Below, one piece after another: positions 45,337-54,129 of a stretch of DNA of 64,000 nucleotides. The notes beneath the pieces were generated by a model, which worked only from the letters and a program-made list of their open reading frames with translations, was not told the DNA's origin and did no database searches. A program made the position numbers and the translations under genes. Position 1 is the stretch's first letter, and every line of letters begins with the position of its first letter. The stretch is taken from assembly GCA_041749595.1 (NCBI GenBank), contig JBGTBA010000064.1:1-64000 (forward strand). The letters are read 5' to 3'. The DNA is from Aurantibrevibacter sp041749595. GTDB lineage: Bacteria > Bacteroidota > Bacteroidia > Flavobacteriales > Flavobacteriaceae.

Positions 45337-46212
45337 ATGAAAATTAAGTATTTACCAATGGTATTATATGCCGCTGTGGCATTGTTTTTCAGTTGTTCGG
45401 ATAATAATGATAGTACCAGTGGCACAGGTCGTCTTAGTGTTGTTCTTACGGATGCCCCTTTTCCGTCTGATTTAGTGGCCGAAGCCAACGTTACCATTTT
45501 TAAATTGGATGCCCGTTTGAAAGGAGAAGCCAAAGAAATGGAAGGGCAAACCAAGGACGAATCTACTTTTGTAGTGCTTATGGAGAATGAGATACAGGTT
45601 AATTTGCTGGATCTTACCAACGGTATAACAGAGCAACTTGTGAATACCGATGTGCCCGTTGGCACCTATGATTTAATCCGGGTGTACGTCAAAGGTATCA
45701 ATGTAGTGTTGACCGATGGAACCACCTACGATTTACAGGTTCCGAGCGGATCGCAAAGCGGGATTAAAGTGTTCATTAAACCGGGATTGGTGGTAAATGG
45801 AGGACTATCTTCCGATTTGTTGCTGGATTTTGACGTTAGTAGATCTTTCGTTCCAAAAGGAAACCGTCACGACTTTGGAGGCATCACCGGGTTTAACTTT
45901 AAACCGGTAATAAAGGCAAGTAACATGACCACCGCGGGTACACTTACCGGAGTGGTGACTACCTTGCAAGAAGAAACGCTGGTTGGATTAGAGGGTGTTC
46001 AGGTTTCCGTTTTTGCAGCCGACACATTGAATACCACTGCTTTTACCGATGCCACCGGTGAGTACGCCATTATGGGACTTACTTCTGGCTCCTATGATGT
46101 GGAAGTAGAGTTGGAAGGCTTTGAATCGCAATCTGTTGAAGACATCAACATATCGGCCGGGAATAAGACCATTCAGGATTTTGAACTTACGGCAACTACA
46201 GTTTTACCTTAG
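45337..46212 (+). CDS. DUF4382 lipoprotein with carboxypeptidase-regulatory-like domain
   Basis: This 291-residue lipoprotein has the lipobox ALFFSCSDNNDS, with acidic residues after the cysteine as in surface-exported lipoproteins. A DUF4382 domain follows (about residues 30-190, from GRLSVVLTDAPFPSD), then a carboxypeptidase-regulatory-like beta domain (about 200-285, GVQVSVFAADT and SGSYDVEVELEGFE). Such proteins are thought to sit on the cell surface; binding partner unknown. It has its own 250-base upstream region. Confidence 0.88.
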   Translation: MKIKYLPMVLYAAVALFFSCSDNNDSTSGTGRLSVVLTDAPFPSDLVAEANVTIFKLDARLKGEAKEMEGQTKDESTFVVLMENEIQVNLLDLTNGITEQLVNTDVPVGTYDLIRVYVKGINVVLTDGTTYDLQVPSGSQSGIKVFIKPGLVVNGGLSSDLLLDFDVSRSFVPKGNRHDFGGITGFNFKPVIKASNMTTAGTLTGVVTTLQEETLVGLEGVQVSVFAADTLNTTAFTDATGEYAIMGLTSGSYDVEVELEGFESQSVEDINISAGNKTIQDFELTATTVLP

Positions 46213-46237
46213 AAGTATACTGTTATTAAACTAAAAT

Positions 46238-46267
46238 GAAGCCGTCTATAATTTTTATGGCGGCTTC
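46238..46267 (+). terminator. Intrinsic terminator after the DUF4382 gene
   Basis: Arms GAAGCCG (46238-46244) and CGGCTTC (46261-46267) form a perfect 7-bp stem with a 16-base AT-rich loop, 25 bases after the stop. Confidence 0.7.
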
Positions 46268-46311
46268 TTACTTTCGTATCCTCAAGTGATGAAATTCCCT
46301 AATCATTAGGT

Positions 46312-46800
46312 TTATTTTCCGTTGCGCAGTTCTGCCTTTCGCATAGGCATACCATCTATAAGGGTGAAAAGTTTTTCTACAGACAGCACTTGGGTTTCCC
46401 GCAGCTTTATTATTCCATCCAAACCAATGAGGACAATTTTAAACGCAGAATTTTCTTTATTATATTTTGAATATAAATCCGATCCCGACCTCCAAGCACT
46501 ATTTTTTTGAAGCCCTTTTTTATACTGTTCCGGAGTGCTCTGGTAGATGATTAATTTACGTGCTTTTATGCCCATGCTATCACGTTCTAAGGAACGCATT
46601 TGTTGCAGAAATTCAGTGCTTTCTTTGGTCGTTGTCATGACAATGAGCAACCTGTCTTTCCAAACATGTGTGGACGGTTCTTGAGCGTTTATAAGAGAAG
46701 TGGTACATATACAGGTCAATAGGATACCGATTCGTTTTATTGATAAAAAAAAGTGTACCTTATAGGGTTTATTTGGTGTATGTAGATTTGTATTGTTCAT
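46312..46800 (-). CDS. DUF4174 family secreted protein
   Basis: This 162-residue protein (from ATG 46800) has a membrane-targeting segment around residues 22-39 ending in INAQ and a DUF4174 domain with WKDRLLIVMTTT, SAFKIVLIGLDGIIKLRE and a terminal IDGMPMRKAEL. The domain has a thioredoxin-like outline but no catalytic CxxC, so a binding role is more likely than redox. The longer frame from 46845 adds 15 residues of no family character. It stands alone. Confidence 0.85.
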   Translation of the reverse strand: MNNTNLHTPNKPYKVHFFLSIKRIGILLTCICTTSLINAQEPSTHVWKDRLLIVMTTTKESTEFLQQMRSLERDSMGIKARKLIIYQSTPEQYKKGLQKNSAWRSGSDLYSKYNKENSAFKIVLIGLDGIIKLRETQVLSVEKLFTLIDGMPMRKAELRNGK

Positions 46801-46925
46801 TCTTATTATATGCCCATTTGACAATTTCCTGTCTCCAAGGTACAATAAAAAGGTGAGTATAAAATGAGATGCTACGTTCCCGCTAGGGCATAAAATGAGA
46901 GTGCTACTTTGAAAAACGAACCCAC

Positions 46926-46960
46926 AAAAAATCCGTTCCCCCTGTATTGAGGAAACGGAT
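46926..46960 (-). terminator. Intrinsic terminator of the isomerase-like gene (minus strand)
   Basis: On the minus strand, ATCCGTTTCC and GGAACGGAT pair with one bulge and are followed by TTTTTT, 38 bases after the stop of the 46998-47873 gene. Confidence 0.75.
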
Positions 46961-46997
46961 GCTTTGGTGTTTTAAAAAGTAATTAAGAGAAAATACG

Positions 46998-47873
46998 CTA
47001 TTTAAATCCAAATTTTTGAAGGCCTTTGTGGCTTATTTTTATGGCTTCCAAAGGTTTAAGATCGAAAGTATTATCTTGTTCTACCATATAATATTTCATT
47101 CCGGATAATTTTTTGTTGGCCAGTATATTGGCAAAATCGATATTTCCATTGCCCACTGGGGCAAATTTCCCTTCATTATCCATATCCTTAACGTGCCAAA
47201 TCTTGAAACGACCGGGGTATTTTGTAAAATAGGCAATAGGATTCGCCTCCGCTTTGGTCACCCAATAGATATCCATCTGGAAGTTCACTGATTTCGGATC
47301 GGTATTTTCCAGTAAATAGTCAATAGGTACAACCCCATCTTTATCTTTTTTAAATTCAAAATCGTGGTTGTGATAAAGTAATTTAAGTCCGGCTTTATTA
47401 CATTTTTCACCCAAGGTGGTCAATACCTTGGCCAGATTTTCGGCACCTCCGGTCATGCCCATACTCCGTGTGGCGGCATCAAAAGTAAACGTACCCATGG
47501 GCGGTACGGGAATAACAAAATATTTAAATCCTGCTGCCTTTACGTCCGCAATCATGGCATCGGCATTTTCCAGGGTTACCGAACCTTGATGCGTACTGAT
47601 GGGAGTTAACCCCAATTCCTTGAGTAGGTTTTTAAATTCAACGGGGGTCAAACCGTAGAATTTACCGTCTGCGTACCCTGCAGCTTCAATGTTCTTATAT
47701 CCGGCATCGGCAACGGCTTGCAGGGTAGCCCGGGCATTGGTGCCCATATCGTCCCTAACCGTGTACAAGGCCAAACCTCCGAATTTTTTTTGGGCATAGC
47801 TGTTGCTCATGGCCGCGGCAAAAAATAGGATAAAAAGCGATTTTGAAATAGTGTTCATACGTAACGTTTTCAT
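46998..47873 (-). CDS. Secreted sugar phosphate isomerase/epimerase-like TIM-barrel protein
   Basis: This 291-residue protein has a signal peptide (cleavage near NSYAQ) and an AP-endonuclease-2/xylose-isomerase-type TIM barrel, with metal-ligand candidates in LYHNHDFEF, MDIYWV, WHVKDM and YYMVEQDNT. Secreted members of this group are frequent in Bacteroidota and Planctomycetes and belong to the 3-keto-sugar pathway in some of them, which may link it to the DUF1080 proteins here (inference). Confidence 0.88.
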   Translation of the reverse strand: MKTLRMNTISKSLFILFFAAAMSNSYAQKKFGGLALYTVRDDMGTNARATLQAVADAGYKNIEAAGYADGKFYGLTPVEFKNLLKELGLTPISTHQGSVTLENADAMIADVKAAGFKYFVIPVPPMGTFTFDAATRSMGMTGGAENLAKVLTTLGEKCNKAGLKLLYHNHDFEFKKDKDGVVPIDYLLENTDPKSVNFQMDIYWVTKAEANPIAYFTKYPGRFKIWHVKDMDNEGKFAPVGNGNIDFANILANKKLSGMKYYMVEQDNTFDLKPLEAIKISHKGLQKFGFK

Positions 47874-48297
47874 CGATTATTGTTTAAGTTTAAGTCGTCC
47901 TAAAAGTAAGGTTTTTGATTAATATTATGGGTGTAATTTAACAATATCCTTTGCTTAATGAAATTTACAGGCATAAACACCTATCAATACCCAAATGAGA
48001 TTGCCAAAATTGCCATATTCAACAAAGAACAGGTATGTCATTGTTAGTGAAAATTTCGGTTGCAGGATCCCGTAAAATCAGATTGTACCTGTCCGCCACG
48101 GGAAAATCCAGAACGGTTTTGTCGGTTGAAATCGGTTCTTGATACAATTTTTTTTACTTTGTTTTGAAAAATCAATCCAATCAAAATTCGTATACCATAA
48201 CGTCATCGAGAAATCTTTACAGATTCTTTTCGCTAAATCCCGCAAACTAACTATATTTAGAAAACTAAAAATCACAACCCTCAAAACCGCTAACGCT
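47874..48297. other. Divergent intergenic region, 424 bases
   Basis: This lies between the isomerase-like gene (minus) and the dienelactone hydrolase gene (plus). On the minus strand a TACTTTTA -7-like box lies about 34 bases before the isomerase start. A frame upstream of the hydrolase is open from 48139, but its residues lack family resemblance. I see no RNA gene. Confidence 0.4.
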
Positions 48298-49182
48298 ATG
48301 AAAAAGCTCAGCAAAGATTACATCAAACAAGAAGTATTTGATTTATATGATGATTATGCCCACAATAGAATACCGCGCCGAACCTTTATGGAAAAACTGT
48401 CATTATACGCTGTAGGCGGCATTACTGTGGCTTCGTTGATGAGTTTTTTAATGCCCAATTATGTAGACACGTTACTGGTGCCGCCAAACGATCCCCGACT
48501 CGATTCTGATTTTATTACCTACGATTCCCCGAATGGAGGAGGCAGCATTAAAGGCTTACTATCCCAACCCAAAGGGAATACCAAAAAATTAGGGGGAATT
48601 TTAGTGGTACACGAAAATCGGGGCTTAAACCCATATATTGAAGATACGGCCCGATTGGCGGCTTTGGAAGGGTTTATTTCCCTGGCACCGGATGCATTAA
48701 CTCCGCTTGGGGGCTATCCGGGAAATGATGATGAGGGACGGGAAATGCAGAGCAAGCGCGACCGCAACGAAATTTTGGAAGACTTTATCGCGGCATACGA
48801 CTATTTAAAAGCGCATCCCAACTGTAGTGGAAAAGTGGGTGTCGTTGGTTTCTGTTTCGGCGGATGGGTATCCAATATGTTGGCAGTAAGACTGCCTGAT
48901 CTGGCCGCAGCAGTTCCTTTTTACGGTGGTCAGCCCACTGAAGACATAGCTAAAATACAGGCACCGTTATTGCTGCAATATGCGGCCTTGGACACCAGAG
49001 TAAATGAAGGTTGGCCCGCTTATGAAGAGGCACTGAAAGCCCACAATAAGGAATACCAAGTATATACCTATCCCGGAGTAAACCACGGTTTTCATAACAA
49101 CACAACACCGCGTTATGACAAAGCCGCTGCCGAACTTGCATGGCAACGGACGATTGATTTTTTTAAGAGTGAGGTGAGGTGA
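48298..49182 (+). CDS. Dienelactone hydrolase family protein
   Basis: This 294-residue protein carries an N-terminal anchor-like stretch (about residues 34-50, LYAVGGITVASLMSFLM, after a twin-arginine RRTF that could be a Tat signal) and an alpha/beta-hydrolase domain. The catalytic triad is visible as cysteine in GFCFGGWV, aspartate in AALDTRVN and histidine in VNHGFHNNT. Substrates in this family range from dienelactones to other esters. ATG 48298 is chosen; upstream codons lack conservation. Confidence 0.9.
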   Translation: MKKLSKDYIKQEVFDLYDDYAHNRIPRRTFMEKLSLYAVGGITVASLMSFLMPNYVDTLLVPPNDPRLDSDFITYDSPNGGGSIKGLLSQPKGNTKKLGGILVVHENRGLNPYIEDTARLAALEGFISLAPDALTPLGGYPGNDDEGREMQSKRDRNEILEDFIAAYDYLKAHPNCSGKVGVVGFCFGGWVSNMLAVRLPDLAAAVPFYGGQPTEDIAKIQAPLLLQYAALDTRVNEGWPAYEEALKAHNKEYQVYTYPGVNHGFHNNTTPRYDKAAAELAWQRTIDFFKSEVR

Positions 49183-49396
49183 GGTGGTAATCATGTCCCA
49201 ATAAATCACAATGTTGTTGGTGCTTCCCGTTTGCAGACAGGATTTCCCCACCACCACCATATATATAGTGACGCCAATTTTCCCGTTGTACAGCATTCTC
49301 CACACAAAAAATTTCTATTAATTTCTTTAGCTAACGAGTTAAATTTTTATAGGAAAATTATAGTAAATTTAACCGTTAGTCAGAATTTGTCCACAA
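49183..49396 (+). repeat. Left border region of the AraC insert
   Basis: Between the hydrolase stop and the AraC start lies TTGTACAGC (49286-49294), which is repeated in inverted form as GCTGTACAA at 50322-50330, just after the AraC gene. The sequence after 49295 is markedly more AT-rich. This is consistent with an inserted one-gene cassette. Confidence 0.5.
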
Positions 49397-50314
49397 ATGA
49401 AAATATTAGATAAAGAAATAGAAACCGATTACAAAAATCGAATTAACCGAGTGTTTGAATTCATTGACAAAAACTTGGAATCCGATTTATCTTTGAACAC
49501 TGTTTCGGAAATTGTTTTTTTCTCACCATTTCATTTTCATAGAGTTTTCAAATTTGTTACTGAAGAAACTCTAAATGAATATGTGACAAGGCGGAGAATT
49601 GAAAAATCAGCTTCGGATTTACTACATAAAAACATCACGACAACAGAAATAGCTCACAAATACGGATTTAGTGATAATTCTTCATATTCAAGAACTTTTA
49701 AAAAGTATTTTGGAATAAGTCCAACCGGATTTATAAAAGAAAACCCAAATAGACATAGCAAGATTCGTCAACTTGAAAGCAAGAATGGACAAGAATATCC
49801 AGACTATGAAAAATATATTTGCGTCATTAATAATCTTAAAAATTGGATAAAAATGAACGCAAAAATTGAAATTAAAGAAATGCCAAAAATGGATTTGGCT
49901 TATGTATCAAGTATTGGTCCACAAAACCTTGAAAACGCCTATGGAAAATTGATGCAATGGGTAATACCAAAAGGATTAATGAACGACCAAACAAAAATGA
50001 TAACGATTTATCACGATAGCTTTAAAGTAACAGAAGCCCATAAAGTCAGAATGAGTGCTTCAGTATTACTAAACAAGCCTGTCGAAACAGATGGAGAAAT
50101 TGGACGGAATTCAATCCAAGAGGGAAAATTTATTGTTGGTAGCTTCGAGATTGGAATGAATGAATTTGAAAAATCTTGGACAGGACTATATTTGTGGATG
50201 AACGAAAATGGATATAAGAAAGCTGACAGAGAACCTTTTGAAATGTATCATAACAATTTTAATGAACATCCTGAAAGGAAAGCAGTCGTTGACTTTTACA
50301 TACCAATTGAATAA
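49397..50314 (+). CDS. AraC-family regulator with GyrI-like effector domain
   Basis: This 305-residue protein has an N-terminal AraC helix-turn-helix pair (about residues 12-115; LNTVSEIVFFSPFHFHRVFK and TTEIAHKYGFSDNSSYSRTFKKYFG) and a C-terminal GyrI-like/SOUL-type binding domain (about 153-305, IEIKEMPKMDLAYVSSIG). Relatives such as Rob and SbmC-type fusions sense amphipathic drugs. Codon use is much more AT-rich than the neighbours, and inverted repeats flank the gene, suggesting recent gain. Confidence 0.9.
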   Translation: MKILDKEIETDYKNRINRVFEFIDKNLESDLSLNTVSEIVFFSPFHFHRVFKFVTEETLNEYVTRRRIEKSASDLLHKNITTTEIAHKYGFSDNSSYSRTFKKYFGISPTGFIKENPNRHSKIRQLESKNGQEYPDYEKYICVINNLKNWIKMNAKIEIKEMPKMDLAYVSSIGPQNLENAYGKLMQWVIPKGLMNDQTKMITIYHDSFKVTEAHKVRMSASVLLNKPVETDGEIGRNSIQEGKFIVGSFEIGMNEFEKSWTGLYLWMNENGYKKADREPFEMYHNNFNEHPERKAVVDFYIPIE

Positions 50315-50321
50315 AAAAAAC

Positions 50322-50520
50322 GCTGTACAAAAAACCTATACGTAATGCGGACTTTAAGGCTAAATCAAAAGGTCTGTGTATATTTATAAAGTCGCTAAAT
50401 CTTATGGATTTAGCTTTTGAGTAGAAAAAATAAATCAAAACAATAAGCTTTAGCTTCGTACACAGACGGAAACGAAAAATTTCCTTGCCTCCGCACTACG
50501 CATAGCTAAACCGTTAAACA
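50322..50520 (+). repeat. Nested inverted-repeat structure after the AraC gene
   Basis: GCTGTACAA (50322-50330) pairs with the left border copy. Then come three nested arms: CTATACGTAATGCGG (50336-50350) with CCGCACTACGCATAG (50491-50505), 13 of 15 matching; GTCTGTGTA (50372-50380) with TACACAGAC (50459-50467), perfect; and GCTAAATC (50394-50401) with GATTTAGC (50407-50414), perfect. The end reads CCGTTAAAC, which fits an integron GTTRRRY core. The whole could fold as one long single-stranded structure. Confidence 0.65.
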
Positions 50521-51018
50521 AAATATTATTGGTGGGTTGTTGTGTTTGGCTAAAAATATAATTGTGCTATTATGACCAAGCATTAAATTGTAGGTAATTC
50601 CCTATTTTTATGAAATAAAATAGTTTCTTGAAGAAAGATAGGGGATGGCAGCTAACAGAAAAATATAAACTACTACAATAAAGACTAAACTTAATTAAAA
50701 ACGAAGTTTAGTCAGGCGTTAAGAAGTTTTGACTACCGGCCCAAACCTCAATCTTTTGGGAAAAAGGAAACCGGAGGTGTATGGAAGCATCACCTTTCGG
50801 GATTATTTGGCACAAATGCAGTTTAAATTCAAAAATGTGCAATTGGCGTATTTTTAATCCAATATAGAAGGCCAGCTCATAGATAAATTACAGAAGGTTG
50901 GTTTTTGTAACGCAAATATAAATAGTTTCCGTAATTTCCGGATTTAAAATAATGGTGGACAATACTTTATAGGTTCTATCGTTAAGTTTTTAAGGAACAA
51001 CGTTAACTGTTCAATCTT
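50521..51018 (+). other. Intergenic remnant region with a hairpin
   Basis: About 500 bases without an intact gene. A perfect 10-bp inverted repeat GACTAAACTT / AAGTTTAGTC lies at 50683-50713 and is followed by GGCGTTAAG. Around 50750-50860 two frames give short protein-like text (SFGKK, then GSITFRDYLAQMQFKFKN) that would join by a frameshift, possibly a decayed gene; I cannot name it. Confidence 0.4.
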
Positions 51019-52197
51019 ATGGGATTTGGATCTAGAAGTGTATGTATCTTAAGTGTTTCCCTACTCCTGTTATCTTGTAAAGGCAATGATGATGAAGGTG
51101 CCGTAGATAACCCATCGCCTCCCATTTCTGTTAAAATTGTAAACGCTTTTCCCGGATTAGGGTTTAATAAGCCATTCGATCTCCAAAGTCCAAAGGATGG
51201 TACGGACCGCATTTTTGTGGTGGAACAAAGCGGACTCATTAAGGTGTTTCCCAACCAACCGGATATAGGGGAGAGCACTTTTTTTCTCGATATTGAAAAC
51301 AAGGTCGATGATACCGAAGGTGAAATGGGTTTGTTGGGGCTGGCCTTTTACCCGGAACATGGCTCCAATGGATACTTTTATGTGTATTACAATACTTCCA
51401 GGATCACTACCGTTGTTTCACGCTTTAAAGTTTCGGATACGGATGCCGATAGCGCAGACCCGAACAGCGAAGTCCTTTTGCTGCAAATTGCACAGCCGTT
51501 TACCAACCATAATGGCGGCCAATTGGCCTTTGGACCCGATGGGTTCCTGTATATTGCCATTGGTGATGGCGGTTCGGGTGGCGATCCACAGGGAAATGCG
51601 CAGAACCGCACCAACCTTCTTGGGACCATTCTTAGGATAGATGTGGATAAAGCGGAAAATGGACTTAATTATGGAATTCCGATTGATAACCCTTTTGTGG
51701 ACAGCACCGATTTTCGAAGGGAAATCTTTGCGTCCGGGCTTCGAAATCCTTGGCGTATAAGCTTTGATGTGCAAACGGGGCTTTTGTGGGCTGGCGATGT
51801 TGGTCAAGGCAAAATAGAAGAAATCGATGTCATTGAAAAAGGGGGCAACTACGGTTGGAACCTACTGGAGGGCACAGACTGTTTTCTGGGAAATGGGTGC
51901 AATACACCGGATTTGGCACCACCCGTATTTGAATATACCCATGACAAAGGCGACCTATCCGTTACGGGGGGCTATGTGTATCGCGGAAATAAAGTGGCCC
52001 AATTACAGGGGCGTTACGTGTATGCCGATTTTGTTTCGGGGCGTATCTGGACCCTTGGCACTGACTTAAACGCCACACCCAATAATGAACTTCTCATGGA
52101 TAGTGGATTGAATATTTCATCTTTTGGGACCGACGAAAACAACGAACTTTTTATTTGTAGTTTTGATGGATCCATCTATCGATTTGAAGACGAGTAG
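51019..52197 (+). CDS. PQQ-dependent sugar dehydrogenase-like lipoprotein (glucose/sorbosone family)
   Basis: This 392-residue lipoprotein has the lipobox LLLLSCKGNDDE, with acidic residues after the cysteine. A six-bladed beta-propeller follows, with GLLGLAFYPEH, NHNGGQLAFGPDGFLYIAIGDGG, RIDVDKAENG, ASGLRNPWRISFD and GDVGQGKIEEIDV, the blocks of the soluble aldose sugar dehydrogenase family. It oxidises sugars with PQQ or acts as a sugar binder. Surface exposure is predicted from the lipobox context. Confidence 0.92.
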   Translation: MGFGSRSVCILSVSLLLLSCKGNDDEGAVDNPSPPISVKIVNAFPGLGFNKPFDLQSPKDGTDRIFVVEQSGLIKVFPNQPDIGESTFFLDIENKVDDTEGEMGLLGLAFYPEHGSNGYFYVYYNTSRITTVVSRFKVSDTDADSADPNSEVLLLQIAQPFTNHNGGQLAFGPDGFLYIAIGDGGSGGDPQGNAQNRTNLLGTILRIDVDKAENGLNYGIPIDNPFVDSTDFRREIFASGLRNPWRISFDVQTGLLWAGDVGQGKIEEIDVIEKGGNYGWNLLEGTDCFLGNGCNTPDLAPPVFEYTHDKGDLSVTGGYVYRGNKVAQLQGRYVYADFVSGRIWTLGTDLNATPNNELLMDSGLNISSFGTDENNELFICSFDGSIYRFEDE

Positions 52198-52203
52198 AAA
52201 AAA

Positions 52204-52503
52204 TTAATTTTTAGCAAAAAGGGTGTTCCCTTTTCTCAGATATTTTTTGTCGATATAAAAAGTGCCGAAAGGCAGGAGCGACGCTATGAACAAAATAAGG
52301 AACCGGTTAAAACCCCATTTTTTTTCCAGACAAAAAAGCACGGATAGGATTACATAGACAATGAATAGAAAACCATGTAGGTATCCTATATAGATATTAG
52401 GCTCTTTAATGTTGCCCAGATATTTTAAGGGCATCCCCAATCCAAAAAGCAATAAATAGGACACCCCTTCAAGAATGGCAATGATTCTGAACAACTTCAG
52501 CAT
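52204..52503 (-). CDS. DUF3817 membrane protein
   Basis: This 99-residue protein has three membrane helices. It starts MLKLFRIIAILEGVSYLLLFG and has the YLHGFLFIVYV block of DUF3817. Function unknown; members are widespread in Bacteroidota and Actinobacteria. It lies 15 bases after lpd in the same direction and is probably co-transcribed, and it is convergent with the sugar dehydrogenase with a 6-base gap. Confidence 0.85.
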   Translation of the reverse strand: MLKLFRIIAILEGVSYLLLFGLGMPLKYLGNIKEPNIYIGYLHGFLFIVYVILSVLFCLEKKWGFNRFLILFIASLLPFGTFYIDKKYLRKGNTLFAKN

Positions 52504-52518
52504 AAAAAATTGTGGAAA

Positions 52519-53910
52519 TTACAAATGTATTACCTCTCCATATGCATCTGCAACGGCTTCCATAACCGCTTCGCTCATGGTGGGATGCGGGTGTACCGCT
52601 TTTAATATTTCGTGCCCGGTGGTTTCCAATTTACGTGCCACTACGGCTTCCGCTATCATATCCGTAACCCCAACACCGATCATGTGGCACCCCAACCATT
52701 CGCCATATTTGGCATCGAATATTACTTTAACAAAGCCATCTGGATTACCGGATGCTTTTGCCTTTCCGCTTGCGGAGAACGGAAATTTACCCACTTTAAC
52801 TTCGTATCCTTTTTCCTTGGCCTGCTTTTCGGTCAGCCCTACAGAGGCAACTTCGGGCATGCAATATGTGCATCCCGGGATATTGCCATAATCCAATGGC
52901 TCTACGTGCAATCCTGCTATTTTTTCAACACAAAGAATGCCTTCAGCGGAAGCTACGTGGGCCAGTGCCTGACCGGGGGTTACATCGCCTATGGCGTAGT
53001 ACCCTGGAATATTGGTCTCATAAAAACCATTTACTAAAATCTTATCCCTATCCACGGCAATGCCTACTTCTTCCAGACCTATATTTTCGATATTTGATTT
53101 TATCCCTACGGCGGATAACACAATATCGGCTTCTAAAAATTCTTCGCCTTTTTCGGTTTTTACCGTCACTTTTACCCCATCTCCTGAAGTATCCACTTTT
53201 GTCACCTCTGAAGATGTCATTATTTTAATACCTGATTTTTTGAAACTGCGCTCCAATTGTTTAGATACGTCCTCGTCTTCAACAGGTACAATATTGGGCA
53301 AGTATTCCACGACGGTAACTTCGGTGCCCATGGCATTGTAGAAATAGGCAAACTCTATTCCGATAGCTCCGCTACCCACTACAATTAATTTTTTCGGTTG
53401 TTTTTCCAAAGTCATGGCTTTGCGGTAACCTATTATTTTTTTTCCATCTTGGGGCAAGTTTGGCAACTCCCTGCTTCGGGCTCCCGTTGCTATTATGATA
53501 TGGTTTGCACTATATTCGGTTTCTTTACCATCTTCGGTTTTTACGGACACTTTTTTTTCCGGACGTAAGGTTCCATAGCCGTTAATAACCTCTATTTTGT
53601 TTTTTTTCATTAAAAACTGCACTCCTTTGCTCATGCCGTCGGCCACATTTCTGCTACGTTTTACAACGGCATCAAAATCCTTGTCAACACCTTCCGCTTT
53701 TAAGCCATAGTCTCCGGCATGTTGTAAATATTCAAAAACTTGCGCCGATTTTAATAATGCCTTGGTAGGAATACATCCCCAATTGAGGCAAACACCGCCT
53801 AAACTTTCCTTTTCTATGATGGCTGTTTTAAATCCCAATCGAGAGGCTCTAATGGCAGTTACATATCCTCCTGGCCCACTACCTAAAACAATAATATCGA
53901 AAGTGCTCAT
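52519..53910 (-). CDS. lpdA: Dihydrolipoyl dehydrogenase (E3)
   Basis: This 463-residue FAD-dependent enzyme reoxidises dihydrolipoamide in the 2-oxo acid dehydrogenase complexes and the glycine cleavage system. It has the FAD motif GSGPGGY, the redox disulfide GGVCLNWGCIPTK, the NAD motif GSGAIGIEFA, and the C-terminal HPHPTMSEAVMEA with the catalytic histidine and glutamate. It is complete and not next to other complex genes. Confidence 0.96.
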   Translation of the reverse strand: MSTFDIIVLGSGPGGYVTAIRASRLGFKTAIIEKESLGGVCLNWGCIPTKALLKSAQVFEYLQHAGDYGLKAEGVDKDFDAVVKRSRNVADGMSKGVQFLMKKNKIEVINGYGTLRPEKKVSVKTEDGKETEYSANHIIIATGARSRELPNLPQDGKKIIGYRKAMTLEKQPKKLIVVGSGAIGIEFAYFYNAMGTEVTVVEYLPNIVPVEDEDVSKQLERSFKKSGIKIMTSSEVTKVDTSGDGVKVTVKTEKGEEFLEADIVLSAVGIKSNIENIGLEEVGIAVDRDKILVNGFYETNIPGYYAIGDVTPGQALAHVASAEGILCVEKIAGLHVEPLDYGNIPGCTYCMPEVASVGLTEKQAKEKGYEVKVGKFPFSASGKAKASGNPDGFVKVIFDAKYGEWLGCHMIGVGVTDMIAEAVVARKLETTGHEILKAVHPHPTMSEAVMEAVADAYGEVIHL

Positions 53911-54129
53911 ATTTTTACTTTTTTTTGATATTTCAAAATGAGGAGCAAAAATACAAAACCAAACGGAAAGGGAATAGTAGTAATTGAAATTAAAAAGAAT
54001 CCCTTTTACAAGTCTATAGAATATGAAGTAGTTAAGTCGCTTTTTTTAAAGTACCTCCCTTTTTTATAATGCAATAAAGCACAGCTTATAAAGATGCGGG
54101 CATGTTGTGCTCCAATACTATTTTAGGAA

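Noticed and set aside
48139..48297. 53-codon N-terminal extension of the dienelactone hydrolase
   Set aside because: The extension lacks family character, and ATG 48298 is followed by the expected KLSKDYIKQEVFDLYDDYAH start.
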